Source: Pararhodonellum marinum
GTDB taxonomy: Bacteria; Bacteroidota; Bacteroidia; Cytophagales; Cyclobacteriaceae
Direction: 5' to 3'
NCBI RefSeq assembly: GCF_015354735.1
Contig: NZ_JACEFJ010000003.1
Location: 1 to 64,000 of the forward strand
Length of the DNA: 64,000 nt
The position numbers and the translations under genes are program-made. Shown here one piece after another: positions 8,354-17,413 of the stretch (position 1 is the stretch's first letter; every line of letters begins with the position of its first letter). The notes under the pieces were generated by a model. It was not told where the DNA came from. It saw only the letters and a list, made by a program, of their open reading frames with translations, and searched no databases.

Positions 8354-8713
8354 TCAGACGCCCAAAACAATGGCTGCTTCAATATCTAATTTTCTGCTTA
8401 TTTCCCTTGCCACCTTCAGGGTGGGTTCGCTTTTGCCATTGAGGTATTCACTGATTCTTGAAGTACTGACTCCCAAATATTCAGAAAGTGCTTTTTGGGT
8501 CAATCCCCGTTCCTGCATCCTAAGTCTGATTGCCTCCGCCAGAGTGGGCGGTTGGACGGGATGATGCATTTCTTCATAGTCCGCTACCAAGTCGGACAAT
8601 AAATTCAGTTCCACATATCCTTTGGCCTCTGGATTGTCAATGTTATCCGGAACGGAGAGCAGCTCCTCAACTCTCTCCACAATGGCTTGATAGTCTTTTT
8701 CTGATTTGATCAT
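8354..8713 (-). CDS. higA: HigA-type antitoxin (XRE/Cro HTH)
   Basis: The 119-aa protein should neutralise HigB and repress the operon. The N-terminal half is helical and acidic. The HTH occupies about residues 70-112 (TQKALSEYLGVSTSRISEYL). It lies 3 bp behind higB on the same strand, and the toxin-first order is typical of hig loci. A 15-bp palindrome upstream of higB (9045-9059) is the expected operator. The length matches the HigA family. Confidence 0.85.
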   Translation of the reverse strand: MIKSEKDYQAIVERVEELLSVPDNIDNPEAKGYVELNLLSDLVADYEEMHHPVQPPTLAEAIRLRMQERGLTQKALSEYLGVSTSRISEYLNGKSEPTLKVAREISRKLDIEAAIVLGV

Positions 8714-8716
8714 GGC

Positions 8717-9013
8717 TTAGATATTTTGGATGTTTTTTATTTTGTCATAATCAGCATGGGTACCAATAAATCGGATATACACCTTCTTTGCCTTGAAGGA
8801 AATAATGGCAACAAGACGGTATTTGTTGCCTTTGATATTGAAAACAAAGCGGTGGTTTCCTACATAGTCTACCGAATTGAAATCGTTTTTGATATCATTT
8901 ATTGAGGACCAATCTTTCTTACTTGTCATCGAATACCAGAATCTTAACGGAATCTCAGCATCTGCATGTTTTTCCGAAAATTCCTGAATTCGTTTAAATG
9001 TGACGATTCGCAT
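8717..9013 (-). CDS. higB: HigB-type mRNA interferase toxin
   Basis: The 98-aa protein matches the RelE-like HigB family: MRIVTFKRIQEFSEKHADAE at the start, a central FNIKGNKYRLVAIISFKAK strand pair, and the family ending IRFIGTHADYDKI with the conserved histidine. HigB toxins cleave mRNA at the ribosome. The gene precedes higA with a 3-bp gap. The start follows AT-rich DNA that contains the palindrome TGTAATAAAATTACA. No frameshift or missing core residue is visible, so the pair is probably functional. Confidence 0.88.
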   Translation of the reverse strand: MRIVTFKRIQEFSEKHADAEIPLRFWYSMTSKKDWSSINDIKNDFNSVDYVGNHRFVFNIKGNKYRLVAIISFKAKKVYIRFIGTHADYDKIKNIQNI

Positions 9014-9044
9014 TGATTTTAAATATCCAACAAGTTTTGAAATC

Positions 9045-9059
9045 TGTAATAAAATTACA
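9045..9059. promoter_or_regulatory. Perfect palindrome upstream of higB, probable HigA operator
   Basis: TGTAAT, AAA, ATTACA is a perfect 15-bp inverted repeat, 32 bp before the higB ATG. The position fits autorepression by HigA, which is the rule for this family. The binding itself is an inference. Confidence 0.5.
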
Positions 9060-9241
9060 ATTAATAAAATTAACTACGAAGATTTTGAACAGATTTTAAA
9101 ATAAATCCCAATACAAATTTCGGAGCTATTTCATCATTGGTAAACATGAAAGATCGATCGGTATCCCGAGGGGTCAACTGCATGAACTTATTGGAGCGTA
9201 GATTACGTAGATTTGGGGGATGGGCACTGATCAATCTATGA

Positions 9242-9435
9242 CGTCATGCTGAACCTGCCGAAGCCCGCCCTTAAGGTCGGGCAGGCCCGCCCAAAGGTCG
9301 GACAGGCCTACCTTATGGTCGGGCAGGGATCTTTCCGGAAATACGGGGAAGTTGTGCTCCGAAAGAACGAAGACTCTTCGCTCCGCTCAGAGTGACGGTA
9401 AATGAGCGTGTCATGCCTCGCTCCTCTCGGAGTGA
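9242..9435. repeat. Dispersed repeat A, copy 2, with satellite hairpin
   Basis: It starts at CGTCATGCTG (9242) and ends with CTCAGAGTGACG (to 9396), then the satellite GTCATGCC to GGAGTGAG. Three 20-21-bp modules lie inside. It sits in the 963-bp gap between higB and the sugar operon. The gap otherwise holds copies A3, B3 and B4 and AT-rich sequence without a gene. Confidence 0.8.
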
Positions 9436-9480
9436 GGTTATAATATAGTATCGAATTACTTATAGTGGACCTCACAATAG

Positions 9481-9694
9481 CGTCATGCTGAGCCTGCCGA
9501 AGCCCGCCCTTAAGGTCGGGCATGCCCGCTATAAGGTTGAACAGGCCCGCCATAAGGTCGATAGGCCTACCTTATGGTCGGGCAAGCATCTCTCCGGAAA
9601 TACAGAGAAGTTTCGCTCCGAAAGACGAAGACTCTTCGCTCCGCTCAGAGTGACGGTAAATGAGCGTGTCATGCTTCGCTCCGCTCAGCGTGAC
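9481..9694. repeat. Dispersed repeat A, copy 3, with satellite hairpin
   Basis: It starts at CGTCATGCTGAGCC (9481) and ends at TGACG (9655), with the satellite to 9694. The modules are variants of the 21-bp unit, and one reads ATAAGGTTGAACAGGCC. It is in tandem with copy 2. Confidence 0.8.
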
Positions 9695-9710
9695 GGTAAT
9701 AGGGAAGTAA

Positions 9711-9858
9711 AAAATTCGTGTGCATTCGTGGCTTCGTGGCAAAAAAACCTTCGAGTGAATCAGCTCCATCAGCGTGCCATTTTCTTAATTACAAACCTTT
9801 GTGCCTTAGTGTCGTTTTGGCAAAAAAACCTTCGAGGTTCGGGAAACCTCAAAGGTTA
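9711..9858. repeat. Dispersed repeat B, copies 3 (partial) and 4, joined by a linker
   Basis: Copy 3 breaks off inside its hairpin after CCTTCGAG. A linker with ATCAGCGTGCCATTTTCTTA leads into the complete copy 4 (hairpin to 9857). The same B-linker-B arrangement recurs at 22382-22566, so the joined form itself is dispersed. Confidence 0.7.
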
Positions 9859-9939
9859 TGGGCTTCGGAAATCAGGGTTCCAAACTTTTTTTTATTTTCG
9901 TATTTTTTCGTTTATTTGCTTTAATTGTTGATTAGGAAA

Positions 9940-9965
9940 CATAATAGAAATAATAACCCATAATA
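9940..9965. promoter_or_regulatory. Direct repeat in the sugar-operon promoter region
   Basis: CATAATA occurs at 9940-9946 and again at 9959-9965, 19 bp apart, just before the first gene of the operon (ATG 9977). It could be a site for the DeoR-type regulator encoded at the operon end. No good -7 box stands out. Weak evidence. Confidence 0.25.
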
Positions 9966-9976
9966 AAAACCTGAAC

Positions 9977-11404
9977 ATGTTGTTTAAAGGGAAAACCCAA
10001 ACACAAATTACCCTGGGGGTGATCATCGGCAACCGGGATTTCTTTCCTGATAGCCTGGTGTCCGAGGCCAGAAAGGAAATCCTCGAGGTACTGGAGAAGG
10101 CAAACATCAAGCCTATACTTTTAGAAGACACAGACACCAAATTGGGTGGGGTGGAGACTTTTCTGGATGCCACGAAATGCGCCAAGCTCTTCGCCGACCA
10201 CAAAGCCGAGATCATGGGGGTGCTTGTTGTCCTGCCCAATTTTGGCGATGAAAGGGGCGTGGCAGAAACACTCAAAATGGCAGGACTCCATGTTCCGGTG
10301 TTAATTCAGGGCTATCCCGATGACCTCAATAAGTTGGATGTGGCCCGAAGACGGGATGCATGGTGTGGCAAAATATCCGTCTGCAACAATTTGTACCAGT
10401 TTGGCATCAAATATTCTCTGACCCAAAAACATGTCATTGCGCCATCTGACGCGGCTTTTAGGCAAGACCTCAGTGATTTTGTAGGGGTATGTCGGGTAGT
10501 GAAGGGGCTGAGAAATGCCCGAATAGGGGCCATCGGGGCCAGGCCAGGAGGGTTTAATACCGTGCGGTACAGCGAAAAATTACTGCAACACAACGGGGTT
10601 TCTGTGGTCACGGTGGATTTGTCGGAAATCATTGGCAAAGCCAACAAACTGGACAATAAAGCCCAAGAAGTGAAAGAACGGATTGACTTGATCAAATCCT
10701 ACGCCTCCATTGGCAGAACCCCTGATTCGGCCCTCTTTCAAATCGCCAAGATGGATCTTGTGCTCCATGATTTCATCACCGAAAACGCTTTGGATGCTAC
10801 GGCCATTCAATGTTGGACTTCGGTACAGCAGAATTATGGTTGCAATGTCTGTACCAGCATGAGCATGATGAGTGAAAACATGCAACCCAGTGCCTGTGAA
10901 GTGGATGTTACCGGCACGCTCACCATGTATGCCATGCAGTTGGCTTCGGGTTCGCCATCCGCTTTGGTGGATTGGAACAACAACTATGCGGATGATGAGG
11001 AGAAGTGTGTGTTGTTTCATTGCGGTAACTGGGCGAAATCATTCCTGCCGGATATCCAAATCAGTACAGCGCCCATATTGGGCACCTCAGTGGGTGAGGA
11101 AAACACCTATGGCGCACTCGATGGCAGGACTCCGGCATCGAACCTCACTTATGGTAGGATTTCCACAGATGATAGCAAAGGCAAGATCAAGGCATACATC
11201 GGTGAAGGCGTGTTGACAGATGATGAATTGAAAACTTTCGGAAACCGTGCAGTTGCAAAAATACCTCATCTTCAGGAGCTTATGAAGTATGTGTGCAAAA
11301 ATGGTTTTGAACACCATGTGGTCATGAATGCCTCTCATTCTGCCCATATCCTTCAGGAAGCTTTAGAAAATTACATGGGTTGGGAGGTGTATAAGCATGG
11401 ATAG
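9977..11404 (+). CDS. Fucose/arabinose-isomerase-fold sugar isomerase, probable D-apiose isomerase
   Basis: The 475-aa protein has the L-fucose/L-arabinose isomerase architecture. Metal-binding candidates are E308 (SACEVD), D332 (LVDWNN) and a histidine at 446 or 447, matching the Glu, Asp and His ligands of FucI. Such enzymes interconvert aldoses and ketoses in the cytoplasm. In this operon, with a split transketolase and an FGGY kinase, the best-fitting known reaction is D-apiose to D-apulose; other aldoses remain possible. It is first in the operon, and its last 8 bases overlap the next gene. The ATG at 9977 follows AT-rich promoter-like DNA. Family is certain to me; substrate is an inference. 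Confidence 0.8.
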   Translation: MLFKGKTQTQITLGVIIGNRDFFPDSLVSEARKEILEVLEKANIKPILLEDTDTKLGGVETFLDATKCAKLFADHKAEIMGVLVVLPNFGDERGVAETLKMAGLHVPVLIQGYPDDLNKLDVARRRDAWCGKISVCNNLYQFGIKYSLTQKHVIAPSDAAFRQDLSDFVGVCRVVKGLRNARIGAIGARPGGFNTVRYSEKLLQHNGVSVVTVDLSEIIGKANKLDNKAQEVKERIDLIKSYASIGRTPDSALFQIAKMDLVLHDFITENALDATAIQCWTSVQQNYGCNVCTSMSMMSENMQPSACEVDVTGTLTMYAMQLASGSPSALVDWNNNYADDEEKCVLFHCGNWAKSFLPDIQISTAPILGTSVGEENTYGALDGRTPASNLTYGRISTDDSKGKIKAYIGEGVLTDDELKTFGNRAVAKIPHLQELMKYVCKNGFEHHVVMNASHSAHILQEALENYMGWEVYKHG

Positions 11405-12272
11405 TAAAAACAATTTAACCAAAAGCGCGATGTGTGTACCGGACTTAGAACGCAAATCTCTCGAATACCGAAAAAAGATTTTGAAATACATCAAGCATGC
11501 CTCCGCCGGACATACGGGAGGGAGTCTTTCCTGCATCGATATCCTGAACGTACTCTACAACCAAATCCTCCATGTTTCCCCACAAAATTTTTCGGACAAC
11601 AACCGGGACCGGTATATCCAAAGTAAAGGGCATTCCGTGGAAGCCCTGTATGTGGTCTTGGCAGATCAGGGTTTTTTTCCTGAATCTGAACTGGAAACCC
11701 TCTGTCAGTACCAATCCCATTTCATTGGACATCCTACCCGAAAAGTGCCTGGCGTGGAGCAGAACACCGGGGCATTGGGTCACGGTCTTGCCCTGAGTGT
11801 AGGAACTGCTTTGGCCGGAAAAATGGATGAAGCCGATTTCAAGGTTTTCACCTTACTGGGAGATGGGGAGCTGGCGGAAGGATCAAACTGGGAGGCCCTG
11901 CTGGCGGCATCCCATTACAATTTGGACAACCTTGTGGTGATACTGGATTACAATAAACTTCAAATTACAGGTCGAAATAAAGATGTCATGAATGTAGAAC
12001 CGCTGCTTGACAAGTTCAAGGCTTTTGGTTTGGCAGTCAGGGAAATGGACGGAAACGACATTGCTTCCATAAAAGCCACGCTTGAAGATGTGCCCTTTGA
12101 ATCAGGAAAACCCAATTTGGTCATCGCCCATACCACCAAAGGCAAAGGAGTGAGTTTTATGGAGGATTCAGTCAAGTGGCACCATGGCGTGCCGGATGAT
12201 GCACAATACCAACAAGCTCAGGAAGAACTAGATAAAAAAATATCAGCCCTAGAAAAACTAGAATCCAAATGA
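11397..12272 (+). CDS. Transketolase N-terminal (thiamine diphosphate-binding) subunit, possible apulose-4-phosphate transketolase subunit A
   Basis: The 291-aa protein covers only the first transketolase domain. Diphosphate-binding GDGELAEGSNWE begins at residue 155 (GDG motif), and SAGHTGGSLS near 37-46 gives the conserved active-site histidine. The ATG overlaps the isomerase end by 8 bases, and the stop overlaps the next start by 4, so the three proteins are probably made in balance. A whole transketolase is about 650 residues; this and the next gene together make one enzyme. Split transketolases of this type include AptAB of the D-apiose pathway, which joins apulose 4-phosphate and glyceraldehyde 3-phosphate to give dihydroxyacetone phosphate and xylulose 5-phosphate. 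Other split transketolases exist, so substrate is inferred. Confidence 0.85.
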   Translation: MDSKNNLTKSAMCVPDLERKSLEYRKKILKYIKHASAGHTGGSLSCIDILNVLYNQILHVSPQNFSDNNRDRYIQSKGHSVEALYVVLADQGFFPESELETLCQYQSHFIGHPTRKVPGVEQNTGALGHGLALSVGTALAGKMDEADFKVFTLLGDGELAEGSNWEALLAASHYNLDNLVVILDYNKLQITGRNKDVMNVEPLLDKFKAFGLAVREMDGNDIASIKATLEDVPFESGKPNLVIAHTTKGKGVSFMEDSVKWHHGVPDDAQYQQAQEELDKKISALEKLESK

Positions 12273-13240
12273 ACAGTCAGATCAATGCCGAAACTTCCAA
12301 ATTAAAAATGGGAAGTCCCAACCTGGAGGTCTTTTCCAACACTTTACAAAATCTGGCGGCTGAGGACAGAAACCTTGTGGTGGTGACCAGTGACTCAAGG
12401 GGTTCAGGCAAACTGGTCCCTTTTGGGGAAAAATTCCCGAAGCAGATCGTGGAAGTGGGGATTGCTGAACAAAATTTAGTGGGGATTGCCGCCGGATTGG
12501 CATCAACAGGCAAAAAGGTTTTTGCAGTATCCCCGGCCTGCTTTCTTACCGCCCGTTCTTTTGAGCAGATCAAAAATGACGTGGCCTATTCCGATAATCC
12601 GGTCAATCTGATCGGCATCAGTGCGGGCGTAAGTTACGGGGCTTTGGGGACTACCCACCATAGTTTACATGATTTTGCGGCGTTGCGTGCGGTGAACAAC
12701 ATCACCATCGTGGCCCCTGCTGATAATTTCGAAACGGAAATGGCCATTCGGTTTGCAGCCCATTCTCCCCAACCTTTTTACATCCGTTTCGGGAAAAAAA
12801 ACATGCCCTTTATTTCAGAAAACAAGGATTTTGAAATTGGCAAGGGTAGGTTGGTCCGAAATGGTAAAGCGGCTGTGATAGTAGCTACTGGAGAAACGGT
12901 ATATCCCGCTTTACTGGCTGCGGATCACCTGGAGAAAACCAAAGGGATACGAGTGGCTGTGGTAAGCATGCATACCCTTAAGCCTTTGGACACCAAGCTG
13001 TTGACAGATCTTGCCGGTCAATTTCCTGTCATGCTGACGGTCGAAGAACATATGGTCAATGGGGGACTCGGGGAAGCCTGCAGCGGGTTTCTGTTGCAAA
13101 ATGGATTTGCCCCTAAGTTTAAAATATTGGGCATTCCTGATGAATACACCGTAACAGGCTCACAGTTGGAGATCTTTGACCATTATGGCATTTCAGAAAA
13201 GGGCATTGCTTCAGAAGTGTTAAAAATGATCGATAATTGA
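12269..13240 (+). CDS. Transketolase C-terminal (pyrimidine-binding) subunit, possible apulose-4-phosphate transketolase subunit B
   Basis: The 323-aa protein holds the pyrimidine-binding and C-terminal domains. EVGIAEQN gives E67 as the catalytic glutamate that activates the thiazolium cofactor. The typical AAGLASTGKKVFAVSPACFL and VEEHMVNGGLG segments follow. It overlaps subunit A by ATGA, so translation is coupled. Together they should form an alpha2-beta2 transketolase. The next gene begins 43 bp on, where the operon changes from metabolism to transport. Confidence 0.85.
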   Translation: MNSQINAETSKLKMGSPNLEVFSNTLQNLAAEDRNLVVVTSDSRGSGKLVPFGEKFPKQIVEVGIAEQNLVGIAAGLASTGKKVFAVSPACFLTARSFEQIKNDVAYSDNPVNLIGISAGVSYGALGTTHHSLHDFAALRAVNNITIVAPADNFETEMAIRFAAHSPQPFYIRFGKKNMPFISENKDFEIGKGRLVRNGKAAVIVATGETVYPALLAADHLEKTKGIRVAVVSMHTLKPLDTKLLTDLAGQFPVMLTVEEHMVNGGLGEACSGFLLQNGFAPKFKILGIPDEYTVTGSQLEIFDHYGISEKGIASEVLKMIDN

Positions 13241-13283
13241 CCTTTCACGCACCTTATTGACGAACCCCAAAATACCAGCCATC

Positions 13284-14222
13284 ATGAAGTATAGATTGAT
13301 TTTGTTTTTTTCAGCATGTCTACTGACCTTCTCTTCAGGTTGCAGGAAGAACAAACAGACCTCGGGTACTCCGAAAATTGCGGTCATCATCTCCACGTTG
13401 AACAATCCCTGGTTTGTGGTGCTTGCCGAATCTGCGGTACGGGAAGCGGAACTGTTGGGCTATGAAGCCAAGATTTTTGATTCCCAGAACAATACTGCCT
13501 TGGAAGCAGATCATTTCGAAAATGTGATTGTGTCAGGATACAGCGCCATCCTTTTCAATCCCTCAGACTCTGATGGTTCCATTTCCAACATCATCAAGGC
13601 GAAGGCTGCCGATATTCCGGTTTTCTGTATGGATAGAGAGGTCAATGCCAAGGGAGTGGCCACTTCTCAGATCCTTTCAGACAGTTATTCAGGATGCGTG
13701 GCCATAGGAAAGAACTTTGTACAGAGCTTGAATAAAAAAGGCAAATATGTGGAAATCATCGGGATGGTGGGGGATAACAATACCTGGAACAGGTCCATGG
13801 GCTTCCACTCTGTAGTGGACAATTATCCGGAATTGGTGATGGTGGCCCAGCAAAGCGGGGAGTTTGACAGAAATAAATCCATGGAAATCATGGAGTCCAT
13901 TCTTCAGGCACAGCCGCATATTGATGCGGTGTTCTGCGGCAATGACCCGATGGCCATGGGGGCCTATCAAGCCTTGGTGGCTGCCGGAATGGCGGACCGG
14001 GTAAAAGTTTTTGGGTTTGATGGTGCCTATGAAGTCATCCAATCCATCCATGAAGGAAAAATTAAGGCGACTGGAATGCAGTTCCCGGAATTGATGGCCA
14101 AAACGGCTGCTGGCTTTGCGGATGAATACATGAATGGCAGGAGGGATTTTCCTGAGAAAATGCCTGTATCCGTCGAACTCGTGACCTCAGAGAATGTCAA
14201 ATTCTATATCGACAAACCCTAA
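13284..14222 (+). CDS. Ribose-type sugar ABC transporter substrate-binding lipoprotein
   Basis: The protein is a type I periplasmic-binding fold (RbsB family). I start it at the ATG at 13284, giving MKYRLILFFSACLLTFSSGC: a signal peptide ending in a lipobox with Cys20. An upstream in-frame ATG at 13257 would put polar residues before the signal. The mature part has the usual pattern VIISTLNNPWFVVLAESA, LFNPSDSDGS and CGNDPMAMGAYQAL. It captures the sugar and hands it to the permease encoded downstream. Membrane anchoring is unusual for a Gram-negative binding protein but common in Bacteroidota. The ligand is unknown; the metabolic genes suggest a branched or short-chain aldose such as apiose. 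Confidence 0.85.
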   Translation: MKYRLILFFSACLLTFSSGCRKNKQTSGTPKIAVIISTLNNPWFVVLAESAVREAELLGYEAKIFDSQNNTALEADHFENVIVSGYSAILFNPSDSDGSISNIIKAKAADIPVFCMDREVNAKGVATSQILSDSYSGCVAIGKNFVQSLNKKGKYVEIIGMVGDNNTWNRSMGFHSVVDNYPELVMVAQQSGEFDRNKSMEIMESILQAQPHIDAVFCGNDPMAMGAYQALVAAGMADRVKVFGFDGAYEVIQSIHEGKIKATGMQFPELMAKTAAGFADEYMNGRRDFPEKMPVSVELVTSENVKFYIDKP

Positions 14223-14227
14223 TCCTT

Positions 14228-14860
14228 ATGAAGAAACTGATCAGGATAATCATTTTTATTGGGATGCTGTTTTTGCTGGTTTATAGTTCTGTCACGATTC
14301 AGCCTTTAAGTGAATACAAAAAAGCAAGTTCGCAGCCTGCCTTTGATGCCCAAGCTTATGCCGAAGCCTACTGGGATTCGACGATTTTACCGGGTCTTGA
14401 CAGTGGTGTTGATTTGGAATATTTCCTAAGGATAGTTCAAGAAGACAGTGAGGGCGCATTCAAACAATATGGCAATGCCATCAGCATAGGAAATATCAGG
14501 TATTTTTTAGTCAAAGCGCAGGGAAGGATTGGAGCCATAGATGAAAATGCCATTGCTGTTCAACTGGTAAACGTGGATGGTGCAGATAAGGTAATGCTTG
14601 CGGTGGAATTTATCTATGGAAATGCTGCCCGTGATGTTTTTGGAGCGATTGACATCAATGAATTTGAGAGCACGGCTGCTTTGAATAAAGTTTCTGAAGA
14701 AATCAATAAGCTGATAAGAGCTCAGGTGGTGACTCCCTTTCTTCAAAACATACAGGAGGGAGATTTGATCGAAATCATTGGCGTGCTGGAGATGAACCAA
14801 AAATTCCTGGCATTGGACAACCTCGAGCTTATTCCGCTTAAACTTTCCATTGCATCATAA
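14228..14860 (+). CDS. DUF2291 family protein associated with the sugar transporter
   Basis: The 210-aa protein has one N-terminal membrane segment or uncleaved signal (about residues 5-24), then a soluble domain with the DUF2291 features FDAQAYAEAYWD and FLRIVQEDSEGAFKQYG. This family is usually encoded beside ribose-type ABC importers; its biochemical role is not known to me. It starts 5 bp after the binding-protein stop and is followed 12 bp later by the ATPase, so it belongs to the importer unit. It may help in assembly or in regulation of the importer at the outer face of the inner membrane. Confidence 0.75.
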   Translation: MKKLIRIIIFIGMLFLLVYSSVTIQPLSEYKKASSQPAFDAQAYAEAYWDSTILPGLDSGVDLEYFLRIVQEDSEGAFKQYGNAISIGNIRYFLVKAQGRIGAIDENAIAVQLVNVDGADKVMLAVEFIYGNAARDVFGAIDINEFESTAALNKVSEEINKLIRAQVVTPFLQNIQEGDLIEIIGVLEMNQKFLALDNLELIPLKLSIAS

Positions 14861-14872
14861 GGACCTTCACCC

Positions 14873-16378
14873 ATGCTGGTAGCCAAAAACATATCTAAGA
14901 ATTTCGGAGGCATCAAGGCCTTAGAGCGTGTCAATCTGGAGATTGATAGGGGAAAGGTGAATGCCATCATAGGAGAAAATGGAGCCGGAAAGTCCACCTT
15001 GATGAAAATCCTTTCCGGGGTTTATGCAGATTATGAAGGCGATATTTTTCTGCACGGCAATGCCATCCGATTTTTAAACCCAAGACAGGCCCAAGAAGCA
15101 GGAATTGCCATTATTCATCAGGAATTGAGTTTGATTCCCCAATTGACCATAACAGAAAATATCTTTTTGGGCAGGGAGCTCACCCACTATTTTGGTGGTC
15201 TGAATCAAAAAGAAATGCGGCTGCAAACCAAAAAATTGCTTCAAAGGCTGAAGCTTGACCTCAACCCTGACACGCCGGTCTATCGGTTAAAAGTGGGGCA
15301 ACAGCAGGTAGTGGAGATCGCCAAAGCATTACTTACCAATGCTGAAGTCATCATCATGGATGAACCAACTTCAGCCATCAGTGACCATGAGGTGGAGATT
15401 CTTTTCAGAATCATCGATGACCTCAGGAAGGAAAACAAAGCCATTGTGTACATTTCCCATAAGCTGAACGAACTGTTTAAAATAGCAGACTGCTATACGG
15501 TTTTACGAGATGGGAAGACCATAGAATCAGGGGAGATGCATGGAGTGAACAAAGAGGATATCATCCGGAAAATGGTAGGCAGAAATGTGGAAATAGTAGG
15601 GAACCCAATTGCCAATAACTTCACAGATGACCTACTTTTGGTCAAGGACCTAAACCTTAAAATATCCGGGATATCTAAAAATGTAAAGCTTTCGGACATT
15701 TCCCTACACTTAAAAAAGGGAGAAATTCTTGGAATTTTTGGCCTGATGGGTGCTGGTCGGACAGAGTTTTTGGAAAGCCTTTTCGGCATGCATGCCAAAG
15801 ACAGTACAGGAGATATTTTCGTGGAAGGAACACAAATTACGCTGAAAAATCCAAGTGATGCCATCCGGGCAGGAATCGCCTTGGTACCGGAGGACCGCAA
15901 GAAAGATGGGCTGGTTTTAGGGCTCAATGTAAAAAACAACATTAGCCTTACTGTCCTTGATCAAATTGAAACAGCGGGAATTTTAAGTGAAAAGAAAGAA
16001 AACATCCTTGCAGATAAATATATAGGGGAGCTTGGAATAAAAACATCTTCCAAAAAGCAACTGGCCAAAAACCTGAGTGGTGGAAATCAGCAAAAAGTGG
16101 TCATTTCAAAATGGCTCGCCACCCATCCAAGAATCCTTCTTCTAGATGAACCGACGCGAGGAATCGATGTCAATGCCAAGAATGAAATCTATAAACTCAT
16201 CACGGCCCTGGCAAAAAAAGGCCTTGGAATTATCATGGTTTCATCAGAGTTACCGGAAATTCTGGCCATTTCAAATCGGGTAGTGGTTTTTGCAGAAGGG
16301 GTGATTACCGCCGAAATGCCCATTTCTGAAGCCAAGGAGGAAAACATCCTTCAAGCGGCCATTCCCCGTTCGGTTTGA
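14873..16378 (+). CDS. Sugar ABC transporter ATPase with two nucleotide-binding domains (RbsA/MglA type)
   Basis: The 501-aa protein carries two ABC domains. The first has Walker A GENGAGKST (residues 34-42), a modified signature KVGQQQVVEIAKALL and Walker B IIMDEPTSA. The second has a degenerate Walker A (GLMGAGRTEF), a complete signature LSGGNQQKVVISKWL and Walker B LLLDEPTRG. This asymmetry, with one poor and one good site, is normal for the family. It drives uptake through the permease that follows. Confidence 0.92.
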   Translation: MLVAKNISKNFGGIKALERVNLEIDRGKVNAIIGENGAGKSTLMKILSGVYADYEGDIFLHGNAIRFLNPRQAQEAGIAIIHQELSLIPQLTITENIFLGRELTHYFGGLNQKEMRLQTKKLLQRLKLDLNPDTPVYRLKVGQQQVVEIAKALLTNAEVIIMDEPTSAISDHEVEILFRIIDDLRKENKAIVYISHKLNELFKIADCYTVLRDGKTIESGEMHGVNKEDIIRKMVGRNVEIVGNPIANNFTDDLLLVKDLNLKISGISKNVKLSDISLHLKKGEILGIFGLMGAGRTEFLESLFGMHAKDSTGDIFVEGTQITLKNPSDAIRAGIALVPEDRKKDGLVLGLNVKNNISLTVLDQIETAGILSEKKENILADKYIGELGIKTSSKKQLAKNLSGGNQQKVVISKWLATHPRILLLDEPTRGIDVNAKNEIYKLITALAKKGLGIIMVSSELPEILAISNRVVVFAEGVITAEMPISEAKEENILQAAIPRSV

Positions 16379-16423
16379 AGTCAACTCAAATTAACCACCA
16401 AAAAAGCGAATCGTCCACAGCCT

Positions 16424-17413
16424 ATGTTCAGTAAAATACAACCCCATCAAACCCGAGAAATGCTGGTCAAATTTCAGTCTTTGTTGGCTTTGGTCCTGCT
16501 ATGTTTTTTGTTGGGGGTGATGACCGACATTTTCTTCACCTATGCCAATCTGATCAATGTGATGCGGCAGATATCAGTGAATATCTGTATTTCAGTAGGG
16601 ATGACCCTGGTGATTCTCACAGGTGGAATTGACCTTTCTGTGGGGTCACTTTTGGCCCTTTCGGGTGCCATCACTGCCGGCCTTTTAAAGTTCGGTCTGG
16701 AGTTGCCTTTTATAGATACTTTTATTGGATTTACGCTCTTTGGGGCCATCATGGCCGGAATAATTACCGGAACTTCCCTGGGTGCTTTCAATGGACTGAT
16801 GATTACCCGGTTCAGAGTTCCGCCTTTCGTGGCCACTTTGGCCATGTTGACCATCGGCAGGGGCCTCACCATGCTTTATACCAAGGGATTTCCAATTTCA
16901 GGCCTTGGGCCACAATTCTCCTATCTGGGAACCGGTTGGTTTCTAGGTATCCCTATTCCGGTTTGGATTTCCTTAATCGTGGTAGCCATCGCCGTATTTA
17001 TCACCAATAAAACCAGACTTGGACGCTATATCTATGCCATCGGAGGCAATGAAAGTGCGGCAGCCCTTTCTGGAATCAACATCAAAAAAATCAAAACAAT
17101 GGTCTATGCCATTGCCGGAGCTTTGGCGGCGGTCGGTGGGATTATCGTGACTTCCAGGTTGGATTCCGCCCAACCCAATGCGGGCAACAGTTATGAACTC
17201 GATGCGATTGCTGCAGTTGTGATTGGGGGGACCTCCCTATCAGGGGGTAAAGGCACAATTGGAGGTACGGTACTGGGAGCCATCATCATCGGGGTATTGA
17301 ACAATGGCTTGGTGTTGCTCAATGTATCTCCATTTTGGCAGCAAGTAATCAAGGGTGTGGTCATTCTTTTGGCCATCATTATCGATAAATACAATTCGAA
17401 ATCCAATGGGTAA
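16424..17413 (+). CDS. Sugar ABC transporter permease (RbsC type)
   Basis: The 329-aa protein is strongly hydrophobic, with about 8-10 membrane segments. It shows the family marks GGIDLSVGSLLALSGA (residues about 65-80), FRVPPFVATLAMLTIGRGL and GGTSLSGGKGTIGGTVLG near the C terminus. It forms the inner-membrane pore as a dimer with the ATPase above. The last 8 bases overlap the kinase start. No SusC/SusD outer-membrane pair is near, so passage through the outer membrane must use another system. Confidence 0.92.
   Translation: MFSKIQPHQTREMLVKFQSLLALVLLCFLLGVMTDIFFTYANLINVMRQISVNICISVGMTLVILTGGIDLSVGSLLALSGAITAGLLKFGLELPFIDTFIGFTLFGAIMAGIITGTSLGAFNGLMITRFRVPPFVATLAMLTIGRGLTMLYTKGFPISGLGPQFSYLGTGWFLGIPIPVWISLIVVAIAVFITNKTRLGRYIYAIGGNESAAALSGINIKKIKTMVYAIAGALAAVGGIIVTSRLDSAQPNAGNSYELDAIAAVVIGGTSLSGGKGTIGGTVLGAIIIGVLNNGLVLLNVSPFWQQVIKGVVILLAIIIDKYNSKSNG

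Noticed and set aside
2..9013. A full new defence island from hsdR to higBA
   Set aside because: HsdR is broken, and the genes between McrBC and Fic (an exported protein, a LuxR regulator) carry no defence marks; only McrBC, Fic and HigBA are supported separately.
17355..17405. Longer start of the FGGY kinase
   Set aside because: The extra 17 residues come from the permease end in another frame; the family motif begins just after the ATG at 17406.
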